Assembly (NCBI GenBank): GCA_963844175.1
Contig: CAWJNE010000015.1
Coordinates: 1 to 64,000, forward strand
Reading direction: 5' to 3'
DNA length: 64,000 bases
Origin: JALZMG01 sp963844175
GTDB taxonomy: Bacteria > Actinomycetota > Acidimicrobiia > Acidimicrobiales > Ilumatobacteraceae
Part shown: positions 53,063 to 62,564 of the stretch, in pieces
Position numbering within the stretch: the stretch's first letter is position 1
Layout of the letters: the number at the start of each line of letters is the position of its first letter
The notes under the pieces: generated by a model
Seen by the model: the letters and a program-made list of their open reading frames with translations, nothing else
Database searches by the model: none
Told to the model about the DNA's origin: nothing
Program-made: the position numbers and the translations under genes

Positions 53063-55642
53063 ATGCACGTTCCCGCCCGCTTCGTCGACCTCGTGCGCGG
53101 TGCCGGCGACCCGTGCGCGGTGGCCGTCGTCGAGGACGGCCGACCGCTCACCTACGAGCAGCTGTGGGATCGCGTGGCCAGCCGTCGCCGCGAGCTCGGT
53201 CTGACCCGGCGGTCGCTCGTCCTGCTCTCCGGCCCCAACTCGCTGCAGTTCGTCGTCACCTACCTCGCGCTCCTCGACGGCGGCCACGTCCCGCTGCTCG
53301 CCGGCGCCCGCACCGACGCCATCGTCGACGCGTGGCAGCCCGATGCCGTCGTCGTCGCCACCCGAGACAGCGTCGAGATCGATCGGCGCGCTGGGCGGGA
53401 TCGCCAGGTCCACCCGGAGTTGGCGCTGCTGCTGAGCACGTCCGGATCGACGGGGTCGCCGAAGCTCGTCCGCCTGTCCCAGCGCAACCTCTCCTCCAAC
53501 GCCGCGGCGATCGGCGACTACCTCGGGCTGACGGCCGCCGACCGCGGGATCACGACGCTGCCACTGCACTACTGCTACGGGCTGTCCGTGCTGCACTCGC
53601 ACCTGTTGGCGGGAGCCTCCATCTCGGTCACCGACGCGTCGGTCGTCGACCCGTGCTTCACCACGGCGCTGCGGGGCGTGACCAACGTCGCCGGCGTCCC
53701 GCACACGTTCGAGCTCCTCGAGCGGGCCGGTCCCGAGCGTCTCGCCGTGCCGACGCTGCGCCTGGTCACGGTGGCCGGTGGTCGCCTGCCGCCGGCGGAC
53801 GTGCGGCGATGGGGACAGCGCACGGCGGCGTGGGGCGCCGACCTGTGCCTGATGTACGGGCAGACCGAGGCGACGGCGCGGATGGCCTACCTGCCGCCGG
53901 AGCTCGTCGAGCGTCACCCACAGGCGATCGGCCGACCGATCCCGGGTGGCAGCTTCGAGTTGGTGGCCGTCGACGACCAGCCGGCCGACGTCGGCGAGCT
54001 CGTCTACCGCGGCCCGAACGTGATGATGGGCTACGCCGTCTCCGACGCCGACCTCGCCGTCGGCGCGGTGGTCGAGGCACTGCACACCGGTGACCTCGCC
54101 CGCCATCACGCCGCCGACGACGTCTACGAGATCGTCGGGCGGCGGGCGCGGTTCGTCAAGCCGTTCGGGCTGCGCGTCGATCTCGACGCGCTGGAGGTCG
54201 ACCTCTCCACGGTCGTCGGCGAGGCTGCCGTGGGCGGGGACGACGACGGGCTGGTGGTCGTCGCCCCAGGCGCCTCGGCCGACGCAATCCGCCGCCGCGT
54301 CTCCGGCCGCTCCGGGCTGCCCGAAGCGACGCTCCTGGTCGACACCGAGCGACCGATCCCGCGCACGGAGACCGGGAAGGTGGACTACGCCGCCGTCAGC
54401 CAACGCGGGCGGGCCGGCCGGGCAGCCGCCCCCTTTCCGGCGCCCGTGTCGTCGGTGGCGGCGACGTACGAGACCGTGCTCGGGCGCACCGACGTCACGC
54501 CGACGAGCACGTTCGTGTCCCTCGGCGGCGACTCGATGAGCTACGTCGAGTGCGCCGTCCGCCTGGAGGACGTGGTCGGCCGGCTCCCCGCCGACTGGCA
54601 CCTGCGCACGGTCAGTGAGCTCGATGCACCGCGCCCGCCGCAGCGGCTGCGCCGACTGGACACCACGACGATCCTGCGTGCCGTCGGCATCTGCTGCATC
54701 GTGTCGACCCACATGGGCCTGTGGTTCTTCCCGGGCGGGGCACACATCATGCTCGCCGTCGTCGGCTACAACCTCAGCCGCTTCCAGCTCTCGATGGCCG
54801 GCACCGGAGATCGCATCCACGCGCTCTTGCGGACCACCTGGCGGATCGTCACGCCCGTCGTCGCGTGGGTCGCCGTGACGATGTTCCTCGTCGGCGGCTA
54901 TGGGGTCTTCACGCTGCTGCTCGTCAACAACTACCTCGGCCCGGCCACCCACCAGAACGGCCGATGGCACTTCTGGTTCGTCGAGGTGGTCGTCCACCTC
55001 CTGTTGATCACGATCCTCGTGCTGGCCATCCCGGCGGTCCGGCGCGCCGAGCGGCGAGCGCCGTTCCTCTTCGCCCTCGGCGTGCTGCTGTTGTGCCTGG
55101 TCTGGCGGCTGATGCCGCTCGGTGCCGAGCGCAACCTGCGCTTCCAGACCCACAGCGTCGCCTTCTTCTTCGCCCTCGGTTGGCTGATCCACCAGTCGCG
55201 GGCGGTGCGCCAGCGCGTGCTCACCACCGCCCTGTGCATCGTGACGATCCCGGGTGCCCTCGGTCTCGGTGGGTACTTCGCCGACGCCCGACGCGAGTGG
55301 TTCGTCGCCCTTGCGTTGATCGCGCTCACCTGGATCCGAGCGGTGCCCGTGCCGGCGGTCGTGCTGCGGCTCGTCGCCGTGGTCGCCGCGGCGAGCCTGT
55401 GGATCCTCATCACCCACTTCAAGATCTGGCCACCGCTCGCCCGCGCCGTCGACCGGGAGTGGGCCTACGTGCTCACGATCGTGGCCGGTGTGCTCGTCTG
55501 GGCGACCGCCGAGCAGCTCTCGAGGCTGACCCGGCGGTGCTGGCACCCCCTGCGTGCCGCAGCGCCACGGATGGTTCGCCGCCGCCCGCCACCGATGGCG
55601 CAGCCCAGCCCGGCCCTTCCGGGTCCGACCGCCCCCGCCTGA
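53063..55642 (+). CDS. AMP-binding / carrier / membrane acyltransferase fusion
   Basis: An 859-aa protein with three parts. The adenylation domain (1-450) has the P-loop LLSTSGSTGSPK (124-134), YGQTEATARM, and the catalytic Lys439 in PRTETGKVDY. A carrier domain (about 460-520) has the phosphopantetheine Ser491 in SLGGDSMS. The rest (about 530-830) has about ten membrane helices and looks like an acyltransferase-3 fold (STHMGLWFF), although the catalytic His is not clear. This suggests a self-contained system that activates an acid, loads it and transfers it across the membrane. The product is unknown. Confidence 0.85.
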   Translation: MHVPARFVDLVRGAGDPCAVAVVEDGRPLTYEQLWDRVASRRRELGLTRRSLVLLSGPNSLQFVVTYLALLDGGHVPLLAGARTDAIVDAWQPDAVVVATRDSVEIDRRAGRDRQVHPELALLLSTSGSTGSPKLVRLSQRNLSSNAAAIGDYLGLTAADRGITTLPLHYCYGLSVLHSHLLAGASISVTDASVVDPCFTTALRGVTNVAGVPHTFELLERAGPERLAVPTLRLVTVAGGRLPPADVRRWGQRTAAWGADLCLMYGQTEATARMAYLPPELVERHPQAIGRPIPGGSFELVAVDDQPADVGELVYRGPNVMMGYAVSDADLAVGAVVEALHTGDLARHHAADDVYEIVGRRARFVKPFGLRVDLDALEVDLSTVVGEAAVGGDDDGLVVVAPGASADAIRRRVSGRSGLPEATLLVDTERPIPRTETGKVDYAAVSQRGRAGRAAAPFPAPVSSVAATYETVLGRTDVTPTSTFVSLGGDSMSYVECAVRLEDVVGRLPADWHLRTVSELDAPRPPQRLRRLDTTTILRAVGICCIVSTHMGLWFFPGGAHIMLAVVGYNLSRFQLSMAGTGDRIHALLRTTWRIVTPVVAWVAVTMFLVGGYGVFTLLLVNNYLGPATHQNGRWHFWFVEVVVHLLLITILVLAIPAVRRAERRAPFLFALGVLLLCLVWRLMPLGAERNLRFQTHSVAFFFALGWLIHQSRAVRQRVLTTALCIVTIPGALGLGGYFADARREWFVALALIALTWIRAVPVPAVVLRLVAVVAAASLWILITHFKIWPPLARAVDREWAYVLTIVAGVLVWATAEQLSRLTRRCWHPLRAAAPRMVRRRPPPMAQPSPALPGPTAPA

Positions 55643-55715
55643 GCCGACTGCTACGTCGCGGCTCGACGTCGACATCATGTTTGCGGATCCACCTCAGCCG
55701 CGGTGTGTTCGTCGG

Positions 55716-56837
55716 TCAGGCGGGCGCTCGCCAGTCGATCCAGTTCCCGTGGGCGTGCACGGACGCGAGGTGCTGGACGCTCTCGACGCCGTCGATCATC
55801 ACCATCGCGCCGAGCACGTCCGGACCAGATGAGTCACCGGCGCCGACCGCGGTGAGTGCATCGACGGTCCCGCCGTTCTCGGCGCTGATCCATGCCACCG
55901 GCCGTCGCGCCGACGCGTCGCGCAGCAGCTCGACGAACTCCGCCCGTTCGTCCAGTGAGAAGTAGCCGAACGCCCACGTGGTCATCACGATGGCCGTGGC
56001 CCCGTCCGGGAGCCTGGCGAGGACGCCGGGCAGCACGGCATCGGCGCGACCGGCGACCACCTTCGGCAGGTCGCGCTGGGCCAGCCGGATCGACGCCTGG
56101 ACCCGCTCGGCCCGGCCGGTGTCGGGCCAGACGCAGGCGAGCAGCCAGCGAGCGTCCGTCGGGTCGGACAGATCGATCGGCGAGAGGTCGATCCCCACTC
56201 GGTGCACGAGCTCCGGGAGCTGATCGGCGATCGGCGGGTCGCCGCCCGTCACCTCGCAGTCGATCCGCACGGGCGACTCGGACGGCCCAGTCGCGCCGGC
56301 GGCGCCGTAGTCCAACCGGAACCGGTCGCAGAGGAGGTTGATCCCGGCGCTCGCACCCACGTCGACGAGGCAGAAGGGACCCGGAAGACGAGCCGCGACC
56401 CAGGTGAGGGCCGGGCCGATGAGCGCGCTGCGCCCACAGTCGTTCGTCTGGACCCGTCGAGTCTGCAGCAACGCCAGCAGCCGAGTTCGCTCACTCCGGC
56501 ACAGATCGAGGAACAACGGACCGGGGTCGGCATCGGACCGTCCGCCGTACACGTCGCCGAGCGGGTGCTCGAGCCCATCGAGCAGCAGGTAGCGCACGGC
56601 TCCGAGCGGCGCCAGGGGCAGGTGGGCGGCTGGCGGCGCCTCCCGGAACAGCTCGAGCACGTCCCGATCGCCCGCCACCGCCTCGGCCACCCGTTCGTAG
56701 ATCGGCGAGTACCCGCGGAACTGCTGCTCGCCGAACCAGCGCCACAGATCGGCGAGGTCCGCCGTCGCGTCGCCCACCTCGCCGACGGTAGCCCCAGCGA
56801 TTCGATCGACGCTCACGTGGAGATCGGCGGTCGGCAT
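55716..56837 (-). CDS. DUF2332 family protein
   Basis: A 373-aa DUF2332 protein: LADLWRWFGEQQFRGYSPIYERVAE at the start and PFCLVDVGASAGINLLCDRFRL, which has the look of a nucleotide- or SAM-binding loop. The family is typical of actinobacteria and has no known reaction. The ATG at 56837 is preferred to a farther upstream start that would overlap the sigma-factor gene at 56890. Confidence 0.88.
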   Translation of the reverse strand: MPTADLHVSVDRIAGATVGEVGDATADLADLWRWFGEQQFRGYSPIYERVAEAVAGDRDVLELFREAPPAAHLPLAPLGAVRYLLLDGLEHPLGDVYGGRSDADPGPLFLDLCRSERTRLLALLQTRRVQTNDCGRSALIGPALTWVAARLPGPFCLVDVGASAGINLLCDRFRLDYGAAGATGPSESPVRIDCEVTGGDPPIADQLPELVHRVGIDLSPIDLSDPTDARWLLACVWPDTGRAERVQASIRLAQRDLPKVVAGRADAVLPGVLARLPDGATAIVMTTWAFGYFSLDERAEFVELLRDASARRPVAWISAENGGTVDALTAVGAGDSSGPDVLGAMVMIDGVESVQHLASVHAHGNWIDWRAPA

Positions 56838-56889
56838 GCGACCCAACCTGGCAGCCGCCCCCGGCGTGTCAGTCCTGGTGATTACGGTC

Positions 56890-57396
56890 ATGAGTGACGC
56901 CATGGCGACGGTCGACTTCGAAGCCGACGACGTCGCCGCGTTGTTCCGTGCCCACTACACGCGCCTCGTGCGCGCCTTGGCCGTCGTCTGCGGGGATGGC
57001 GAGCTCGCCGCCGACGCCGTCCAGGAGGCCTTCGCCCGAGCGCACACTCGCTGGCCGACGATCCGTCACTACGACGACCCGGTCGGGTGGGTTCGACGCG
57101 TTGCCATCAACCTGCTGCGCGACGACCGACGCCGCAACACGCGCAAGCGGCGCGCCCTGGAACGCATGGCGACCATGAACCCGGCGACCACACCGCCGCC
57201 GACCGAGCCGGAGGCAACCGCGACGATCTTGGCGGCACTGCCGCGGCAACAGCGGACGGCGGCTGCCCTGTTCTACGTGGACGGGCTCTCGGTCGACGAG
57301 GTGGCCACGGCGATGGGGATCGCGCCGGGCTCGGTCAAGTCGCACTTGCACGACGCCCGCCGGTCATTGCGGATGAAGCTGGGAGGTGAGCGGTGA
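56890..57396 (+). CDS. ECF RNA polymerase sigma factor
   Basis: A 168-aa sigma-70 ECF protein. Region 2 is ALFRAHYTRLVRALAVVCGDGELAADAVQEAFARAH and region 4 is LPRQQRTAAALFYVDGLSVDEVATAMGIAPGSVKSHLHDARRSL. The SigE-like group. ATG at 56890. Its last codon overlaps the next gene (GTGA), so the two are coupled and the partner is the likely anti-sigma. Confidence 0.93.
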   Translation: MSDAMATVDFEADDVAALFRAHYTRLVRALAVVCGDGELAADAVQEAFARAHTRWPTIRHYDDPVGWVRRVAINLLRDDRRRNTRKRRALERMATMNPATTPPPTEPEATATILAALPRQQRTAAALFYVDGLSVDEVATAMGIAPGSVKSHLHDARRSLRMKLGGER

Positions 57397-58064
57397 CGGA
57401 CGACTACGAAGACTTCGACGATCCGGAGGTGGCCGCGCTGCTGCGCGGTCACGCCGACCGACTCACCGGACCGATCGACGTCGACGGCGCGCTCCGGGAC
57501 GTCCAGCAGCGGGCCCGTGTCCGACGTCGCTGGCGTGCCGTCGGCTCCGCGCTCACCGCCGCCGCCGCTGCCGTCGCCATCGTCGTCACGGCGAGCGTGC
57601 TGGTCGGCGATGACGACCGGCCCACGGTGCGGACGCCGGCCGCCCAACCCGCCGCTCCGTCGACGGCGACGGCAACGACTCCCCCGGCCTCGAGCGTCCC
57701 GAGCACGGCGCCGCCGAGCACGTCTGGGCCGACGTCGACCGACTCGACGACCACCACGTCGCGCAGCACGCCGACGACGTCCGCCCCGGCTGGAGCGCCA
57801 GCCACGCAGCCGCGACCGACACCGGCCGCCCCATCGGCGTCCACGTCGACGTTCACGAGTGCCGGAGGTTCGATCGTCGTCACGCTCTCCAACGACGCCA
57901 TCTCGCTCGCCGATGACCCCTCACCGTCGCTCGGCTGGTCGTACCGGATCGACGACGACGGACCGTCCAGGGTGCGGGTGAGGTTCGAGCGAGACGATCA
58001 ACGCTCCGAGATCCGCGTCGATCTGCAGGGCGACCAACTGGTTCCGGATATCACCGAGGACTGA
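57393..58064 (+). CDS. single-pass membrane protein, probable anti-sigma or sensor partner
   Basis: A 223-aa protein with a cytoplasmic N-terminus (EVAALLRGHADRLTGPIDVDGALRDVQQRARVRRRWRAV), one membrane helix (LTAAAAAVAIVVTASVLVG), a Thr/Pro-rich stalk and a small beta C-terminal domain. The N-terminal layout is that of proteins coupled to ECF sigma genes. A zinc (ZAS) motif is not seen, so anti-sigma function is inferred from position alone. Confidence 0.75.
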   Translation: MTDDYEDFDDPEVAALLRGHADRLTGPIDVDGALRDVQQRARVRRRWRAVGSALTAAAAAVAIVVTASVLVGDDDRPTVRTPAAQPAAPSTATATTPPASSVPSTAPPSTSGPTSTDSTTTTSRSTPTTSAPAGAPATQPRPTPAAPSASTSTFTSAGGSIVVTLSNDAISLADDPSPSLGWSYRIDDDGPSRVRVRFERDDQRSEIRVDLQGDQLVPDITED

Positions 58065-58137
58065 TCCGGCGGCCGACCCAACCGGCCGCCGCGACGCGTC
58101 GTGTCATCGACGACCAACGCCCGACAGGAGACCGTCG

Positions 58138-58851
58138 ATGACCACCACCCCATCTCGCCGAACCATCGCCCTTGCCGTCGTCGGCGGCGCCGCGCTCCTC
58201 ACTGGGGTCGGCGCCGGCATCACCCAAGCCCTGACCACCGATCACCTCGGCGAGCTCCCCGAGCTCGAGCGACAAGCGGCGCCCACGTCCACGATCGACC
58301 ACATCACCGTCGCCCCGGCTGCCCCCGTGCCGACGGTCGGTCCGCCCACGACGCCGACGACCACGCCGAGCACCCAGACACCCACCACCGCCAGCGAGCT
58401 GACGGTCACGTCGGCGACGGCACCGAGCGTCACCGAGGCCACGACGGGCACCAGCGGCTCCGTTCCCGAGAACACGTCGGCGATGGCCGCCACGACCGGC
58501 ACGGCGCCCTCCAACACCGTCCCGTCCGCCAGCGTGCCCAGCACGGTCGACGACAACGGTGGTGACCGACGCGGCGACGAAACAGCGGCCACGACCGCGA
58601 CGACCAGTGGTCGATCAGCGGCGACGACGTGCACGACGACGACCGCAGCGGCCGCGGCCGGGGACGCGGCGGCGACGACGGCCACGGTGACAGCAGCGGG
58701 CGCGACCACCCGGAGGACGACTGACCGTTGCGCGCTCCGAGGCGTCACGGTTGTGGCGGTTCAGGCGGTGAGCGCCGGGTGGTCGGTTCGAGTGCTACCG
58801 CCCGACGACGGGCACGCTCGAAAGGCCAGGCGCCGGCCGCCCGCCATGTGA
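58138..58851 (+). CDS. secreted Thr/Ser-rich protein, C-terminus possibly out of frame
   Basis: A 237-aa frame with a signal-like N-terminus (IALAVVGGAALLTGVGAG) and a long Thr/Pro/Ser stretch. From about 58580 the neighbouring frame is a far more natural tail (SISGDDVHDDDRSG, Asp/Gly-rich) ending at TGA 58722; a missing base near 58580 would join them. In that case the protein would end at 58724. Function unknown; it follows the sigma/anti-sigma pair by 73 bp and may be their target. Confidence 0.55.
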   Translation: MTTTPSRRTIALAVVGGAALLTGVGAGITQALTTDHLGELPELERQAAPTSTIDHITVAPAAPVPTVGPPTTPTTTPSTQTPTTASELTVTSATAPSVTEATTGTSGSVPENTSAMAATTGTAPSNTVPSASVPSTVDDNGGDRRGDETAATTATTSGRSAATTCTTTTAAAAAGDAAATTATVTAAGATTRRTTDRCALRGVTVVAVQAVSAGWSVRVLPPDDGHARKARRRPPAM

Positions 58852-59037
58852 TGTCGCCAGCCAGCGAACCGCCTCATCGAGGAGGTCTCCGACCGCAAGA
58901 CCGACCACCCCGCTGGCGGCCACGTTGCGGGCGAAGCGCTCGATTCCCTGGTGCCGCCCGGAACGAGTCGCAGCGAGAGCGCCGACGATGACGGTTCCGC
59001 CGATGAGCAGACCTGCTCGCATCCCGCTCGTCATCAT
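58795..59037 (-). CDS. small membrane protein
   Basis: An 80-aa protein with a hydrophobic N-terminal helix (MRAGLLIGGTVIVGALAA) and a helical C-terminus (GVVGLAVGDLLDEAVRWLA). ATG at 59037 has GAGGAA upstream. The frame extends upstream (TTG at 59052) as VADARRPTHELLDEEMM, and a separate frame just above (59034-59180) encodes VDDRSFGAMVGGAMLVAA; a frame change between them would give one longer protein. It overlaps the previous gene tail to tail. The 59053-59292 stretch otherwise holds no recognisable gene. Confidence 0.5.
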   Translation of the reverse strand: MMTSGMRAGLLIGGTVIVGALAATRSGRHQGIERFARNVAASGVVGLAVGDLLDEAVRWLATSHGGRPAPGLSSVPVVGR

Positions 59038-59292
59038 TTCCTCGTCCAGCAACTCGTGCGTCGGACGACGCGCGTCGGCGACGTGGGGGCCGCCGCATCC
59101 CCAGCGTCACCGCCCCTCGTGGGGCTCGCAGCGACGAGCATCGCCCCGCCGACCATCGCACCGAACGATCGGTCGTCCACGGTTCGCCTCCTTGCTGGCG
59201 TGATCAGTTCGAGATTCAGCGCGCACGGCCAATCCGGGGACGGCGTGGCGTCGCGACCTGCCCGGTCGCGACGCCCGTCCGCGCGAGCCACC

Positions 59293-59688
59293 TCAGGCGA
59301 GGAGGCGAGCCTTCTGCTGTTGGAACTCAGCGTCGCTCAGCACACCCCGCTCCTTCAAGTCGGCCAGCTTGGCCAACTCCTCGGCCGTGCCCCCCGATGA
59401 GCCTGCTGCATCCTGCACGTAGCTTCTGAACGCCTCGTCCTGGGCTTGCGCCTGCTGCATGTCGTGTTCGACCATCTTGCCGCCGCGTGCGATGAGGTAG
59501 ATGAACACCCCGAGGAACGGCACGACGATCACGAAGATCGTCCACAGCGCCTTCGCCACGCCGCCGAGGTCCCGGCTGCGGAAGATGTCGCCGAACGTCC
59601 GGAAGAGCAGCAACAGCCAGCCGATCCACAGGAAGAACCACAGCATGGTCCAAAACACTTCGAGCAGCGGATAGTCGGCAGCAATCAT
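59293..59688 (-). CDS. PLDc_N/SHOCT-type membrane protein
   Basis: A 131-aa protein with two N-terminal helices (VFWTMLWFFLWIGWLLLLF and ALWTIFVIVVPFLGVFIYLIARG) of the phospholipase D nuclease N-terminal domain type, and a SHOCT motif at the C-terminus (EELAKLADLKERGVLSDAEFQQQKARLL). SHOCT proteins are common in actinobacteria; the role is not known. It is downstream of the sulfatase on the same strand. Confidence 0.85.
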   Translation of the reverse strand: MIAADYPLLEVFWTMLWFFLWIGWLLLLFRTFGDIFRSRDLGGVAKALWTIFVIVVPFLGVFIYLIARGGKMVEHDMQQAQAQDEAFRSYVQDAAGSSGGTAEELAKLADLKERGVLSDAEFQQQKARLLA

Positions 59689-59734
59689 CGGGTCTTCTCC
59701 ATGGTCTTCTCCTTCATCAGGTGGTGTTCGTGGT

Positions 59735-62092
59735 TCATTGTTGAGCCATCAGGCGGGCGAGCTCGGCCTCGTCGTCGGTGATCAGTTCACCGCCAAGGTC
59801 GAACGTGACGCTGTGGATGGTGTCGGTGAACTCGAACGGCGGCTCGTAGCCGCTTCCGGCAGGTGCGCCGAAGTCATATCCGCAACTGAGTCCCTCAAGC
59901 TCAAACAGCAACGGCGTGGTGTGCGGGAAGTCGCCGTTGGCGGCGATCGTACCGTCGATGTAGAGCTGGCCGCGTCCCGGGCTGCCCTTGCCCACGCTGA
60001 AATCGGGCTGACCGGTCGACTCGAACTCGAAGCGCAGCGCATGCCGCCCCGGCGGCACCGGATCGATCGACTGCAACTCGAACTGGTCGAGTCCCATGTA
60101 GTTGTACACGAAACGAAGTCGTCCGTCCTTGAGGTGGAAGGTGTACCCACCAGCGTCGCCGCCCTGGGCGACGAGCACGCCGCTGGCGCCAGCCGTCGTC
60201 GTGTCCACGTCCGCCTCGATCGAGAACGAGCGGTTGAGCACACGCGGTGCGGCGAACGCCGGGACGACGGCACCGTTCGGATAGTAGGTGAAGCTAGTGC
60301 GGGGCTTCGATGTCTGGGGACGCTCGGCGGCGAGCCGCGCCTGCATCGACCCGTCGACCGGCAACACCTTGTACTTCTCCGCCTCCGTCCACCACAGTGC
60401 GACCAGTTCGCGCAGCCGGTCGGGATGCTCCCCGGCGACGTTGTGGGACTCGGTCGGATCGGTCGCCATGTCGTACAGCTCCCACCCCGCCGCGTCGAGC
60501 TGGTCGAGGATCGCCGGCGTGATCGGGTCGCCCAACTTGTGACCGAGCTGCGCTGCCGTCACGAAGTCGGGGCCCGGCCACGGGCACACCGCCCGCCAGC
60601 CGTCGTGGTAGATCGAGCGGTGCCCGAACATCTCGAAGTACTGCGTCTCGTGGTTGGTCGCCGCGCCCGCATCATCGAAGGTGTGGGCGAACGTCACCCC
60701 CTCGAGTGGTGTCTGGGTGACGCCCCGGAGCGTCGCCGGCGCTTCGACGCCGACGACATCGAGGACCGTCGGCACCATGTCGATGGCGTGGGCGTACTGA
60801 GTTCGGATCTCACCCCGGGCAGCTATCCCGGCCGGCCAGGAGATGATGAACGGATCGGTTGCCCCGCCTCGGTACGTCTCCCGCTTCCACCGGCGGAACG
60901 GTGTGTTGCCGGCCCACGTCCATCCGTAGGGGTAGTGGTTGTACGACTTCGGCCCGCCGAGCTCTTCGATCTTGGCCAGGTTCTCCTCGAAGCTCTCCGG
61001 GACGTTGTTGAAGAAGAGCATCTCGTTGAACGAGCCGATCGGACCGCCTTCGGCCGAGGCCCCGTTGTCGGAGATGACCATGATCAGGGTGTTGTCGAGC
61101 TCGCCGATTCGCTCGAGCGTGTCGAGGATCCGGCCGAAATGGTGATCGGCATGCGACACGAACCCGGCGAACACCTCCATCATCCTCGCGTACAGGCGAC
61201 GCTCGTCGTCCGACAACGTGCTCCACTCGGCGACATCCGGGTCACGCGGTGACAGCTCGGCGTCGGCGGGGAGCAAGCCGAGGTCCTGCTGGCGGGCGAA
61301 CACCGTCTCGCGGTAAGCGTCCCACCCATCGTCGAATTGCCCCTCGTAGCGGTCGGCCCACTCCTTCGGGACATGGTGCGGGGCGTGCGCGGCACCGGTC
61401 GCGTAATACATGAAGAACGGCTTCTCCGGCGCGTTCACATGGGCGTCGAGCATCAGTTTGATCGCCTGGTCAGCGAGGTCCTCGCTGAGGTGGTAGCCGT
61501 CGTCGGGCTGTCGCGGTTGGCGGATCGAGGCGTTGTCCTGGGTGAGGTCCGGGTACCACTGGTTCGTCTCGCCGCCGAGAAACCCGTAGAAGCGTTCGAA
61601 GCCACGGCCGAGCGGCCAGCGATGGAACGGACCGGCGGCGGTGTTGTCCTCGGACGGCGAGAGGTGCCACTTGCCCAGGCAGAACGTGTTGTAACCCTGC
61701 TCGACCAGCATCTCCGGCAACATGCCGTTCTCGAACGGCATCCGGCCGTCGTACCCCGGATAACCCGTTGCCAACTCCATGATGCACGCAACTCCGCTGG
61801 AGTGGTGGTTGCGTCCAGTCAGGATGCACGAACGCGTCGGCGAGCAGAGGGCGGTGGTGTGCATGTTGGCGTAGCGCAGACCCTGCGCCGCGACACGATC
61901 AATGTTCGGTGTCTCGACGAGACCGCCGAAGCACGAGAGCTGCCCGTAGCCGACGTCGTCGAGCACGAAGAACAAGACGTTCGGCGCCCCTTCGGCGGCC
62001 CGCACCGGTGCCGGCCAGGCCGGTTCAGACTCCTCGACCGTCCGGCCGATCTTTCCCGGGAACTCCGCGCCCTGCTCGTACTCACGAATCAT
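59735..62092 (-). CDS. arylsulfatase (formylglycine type)
   Basis: A 785-aa sulfatase. Metal-binding Asp45-Asp46 in FFVLDDVGYG and the formylglycine signature CSPTR (Cys83-Arg87) in TALCSPTRSCILTGR are intact. Later signatures are CLGKWHLSPSE and VISDNGASAEGG. A C-terminal beta-sandwich extension follows the catalytic domain. No signal peptide, so it is cytoplasmic. It needs a formylglycine-generating enzyme, which is not in the window. ATG at 62092. Confidence 0.93.
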   Translation of the reverse strand: MIREYEQGAEFPGKIGRTVEESEPAWPAPVRAAEGAPNVLFFVLDDVGYGQLSCFGGLVETPNIDRVAAQGLRYANMHTTALCSPTRSCILTGRNHHSSGVACIMELATGYPGYDGRMPFENGMLPEMLVEQGYNTFCLGKWHLSPSEDNTAAGPFHRWPLGRGFERFYGFLGGETNQWYPDLTQDNASIRQPRQPDDGYHLSEDLADQAIKLMLDAHVNAPEKPFFMYYATGAAHAPHHVPKEWADRYEGQFDDGWDAYRETVFARQQDLGLLPADAELSPRDPDVAEWSTLSDDERRLYARMMEVFAGFVSHADHHFGRILDTLERIGELDNTLIMVISDNGASAEGGPIGSFNEMLFFNNVPESFEENLAKIEELGGPKSYNHYPYGWTWAGNTPFRRWKRETYRGGATDPFIISWPAGIAARGEIRTQYAHAIDMVPTVLDVVGVEAPATLRGVTQTPLEGVTFAHTFDDAGAATNHETQYFEMFGHRSIYHDGWRAVCPWPGPDFVTAAQLGHKLGDPITPAILDQLDAAGWELYDMATDPTESHNVAGEHPDRLRELVALWWTEAEKYKVLPVDGSMQARLAAERPQTSKPRTSFTYYPNGAVVPAFAAPRVLNRSFSIEADVDTTTAGASGVLVAQGGDAGGYTFHLKDGRLRFVYNYMGLDQFELQSIDPVPPGRHALRFEFESTGQPDFSVGKGSPGRGQLYIDGTIAANGDFPHTTPLLFELEGLSCGYDFGAPAGSGYEPPFEFTDTIHSVTFDLGGELITDDEAELARLMAQQ

Positions 62093-62126
62093 CGTTTCGT
62101 CCTCTTCCTGACTCGAAGGTGCGGTC

Positions 62127-62220
62127 TCAGCGGCCGCGCCGCTCGACGCGGTTGCGCGTCCGAGTCGCGGTGCCGACCACGACCGAGGTCAATGATGTAC
62201 TCGACGGGACCGATCGCCAT
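62127..62220 (-). pseudogene. small gene remnant with frame change
   Basis: ATG 62220 opens MAIGPVEYIID, like the start of DUF6325-type proteins, but the frame soon becomes Arg-rich. The neighbouring frame gives TSVVVGTATRTRNRVERRGR and stops at 62127, like the tail of a small SHOCT-associated protein. It is either a frame-shifted short gene or a fused remnant. Weak evidence. The rest of 62093-62350 shows nothing else. Confidence 0.3.
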
Positions 62221-62350
62221 CTCGCTTCCTCCTCGGTCTCGCACGCTCCGTGCGAGCGCCCACACCGGCGACGGTAGGAGGTCGTGGGGTGACTCGGCCT
62301 CACCTCGGAGGGGGTGATCAGCACGATCAGGTCGGCCGTCCTGGAGGAAC

Positions 62351-62530
62351 TCACGGCAGCGCCTCATCGTCCACCAGATGCACGTCCAGCAGCTCGAGCC
62401 CGAGCGCCTCGATGCGCCCGAGGATCCCATGCAGCGCCGATGAGTCTCCAGCGACGATCCGCAGCCTGGTGATGCTGTGATCGACCACGACGTCGATGTC
62501 CTCGAACTCACTGCGGAGCACCTCCCCCAT
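62351..62530 (-). CDS. 59-aa conserved-looking small protein
   Basis: ATG 62530 follows AAGGGGGG. The 59 residues form a plausible beta-alpha-beta unit (EDIDVVVDHSITRLRIVAGDSSALHGILGR then EALGLELLDVHLV), resembling ACT-like small domains. It is 34 bp downstream of the 65-aa membrane protein and probably in the same transcript. Function unknown. Confidence 0.5.
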   Translation of the reverse strand: MGEVLRSEFEDIDVVVDHSITRLRIVAGDSSALHGILGRIEALGLELLDVHLVDDEALP

Positions 62531-62564
62531 CCCCCCTTCACCGTGACTTCGAACGCTCGGGCGG

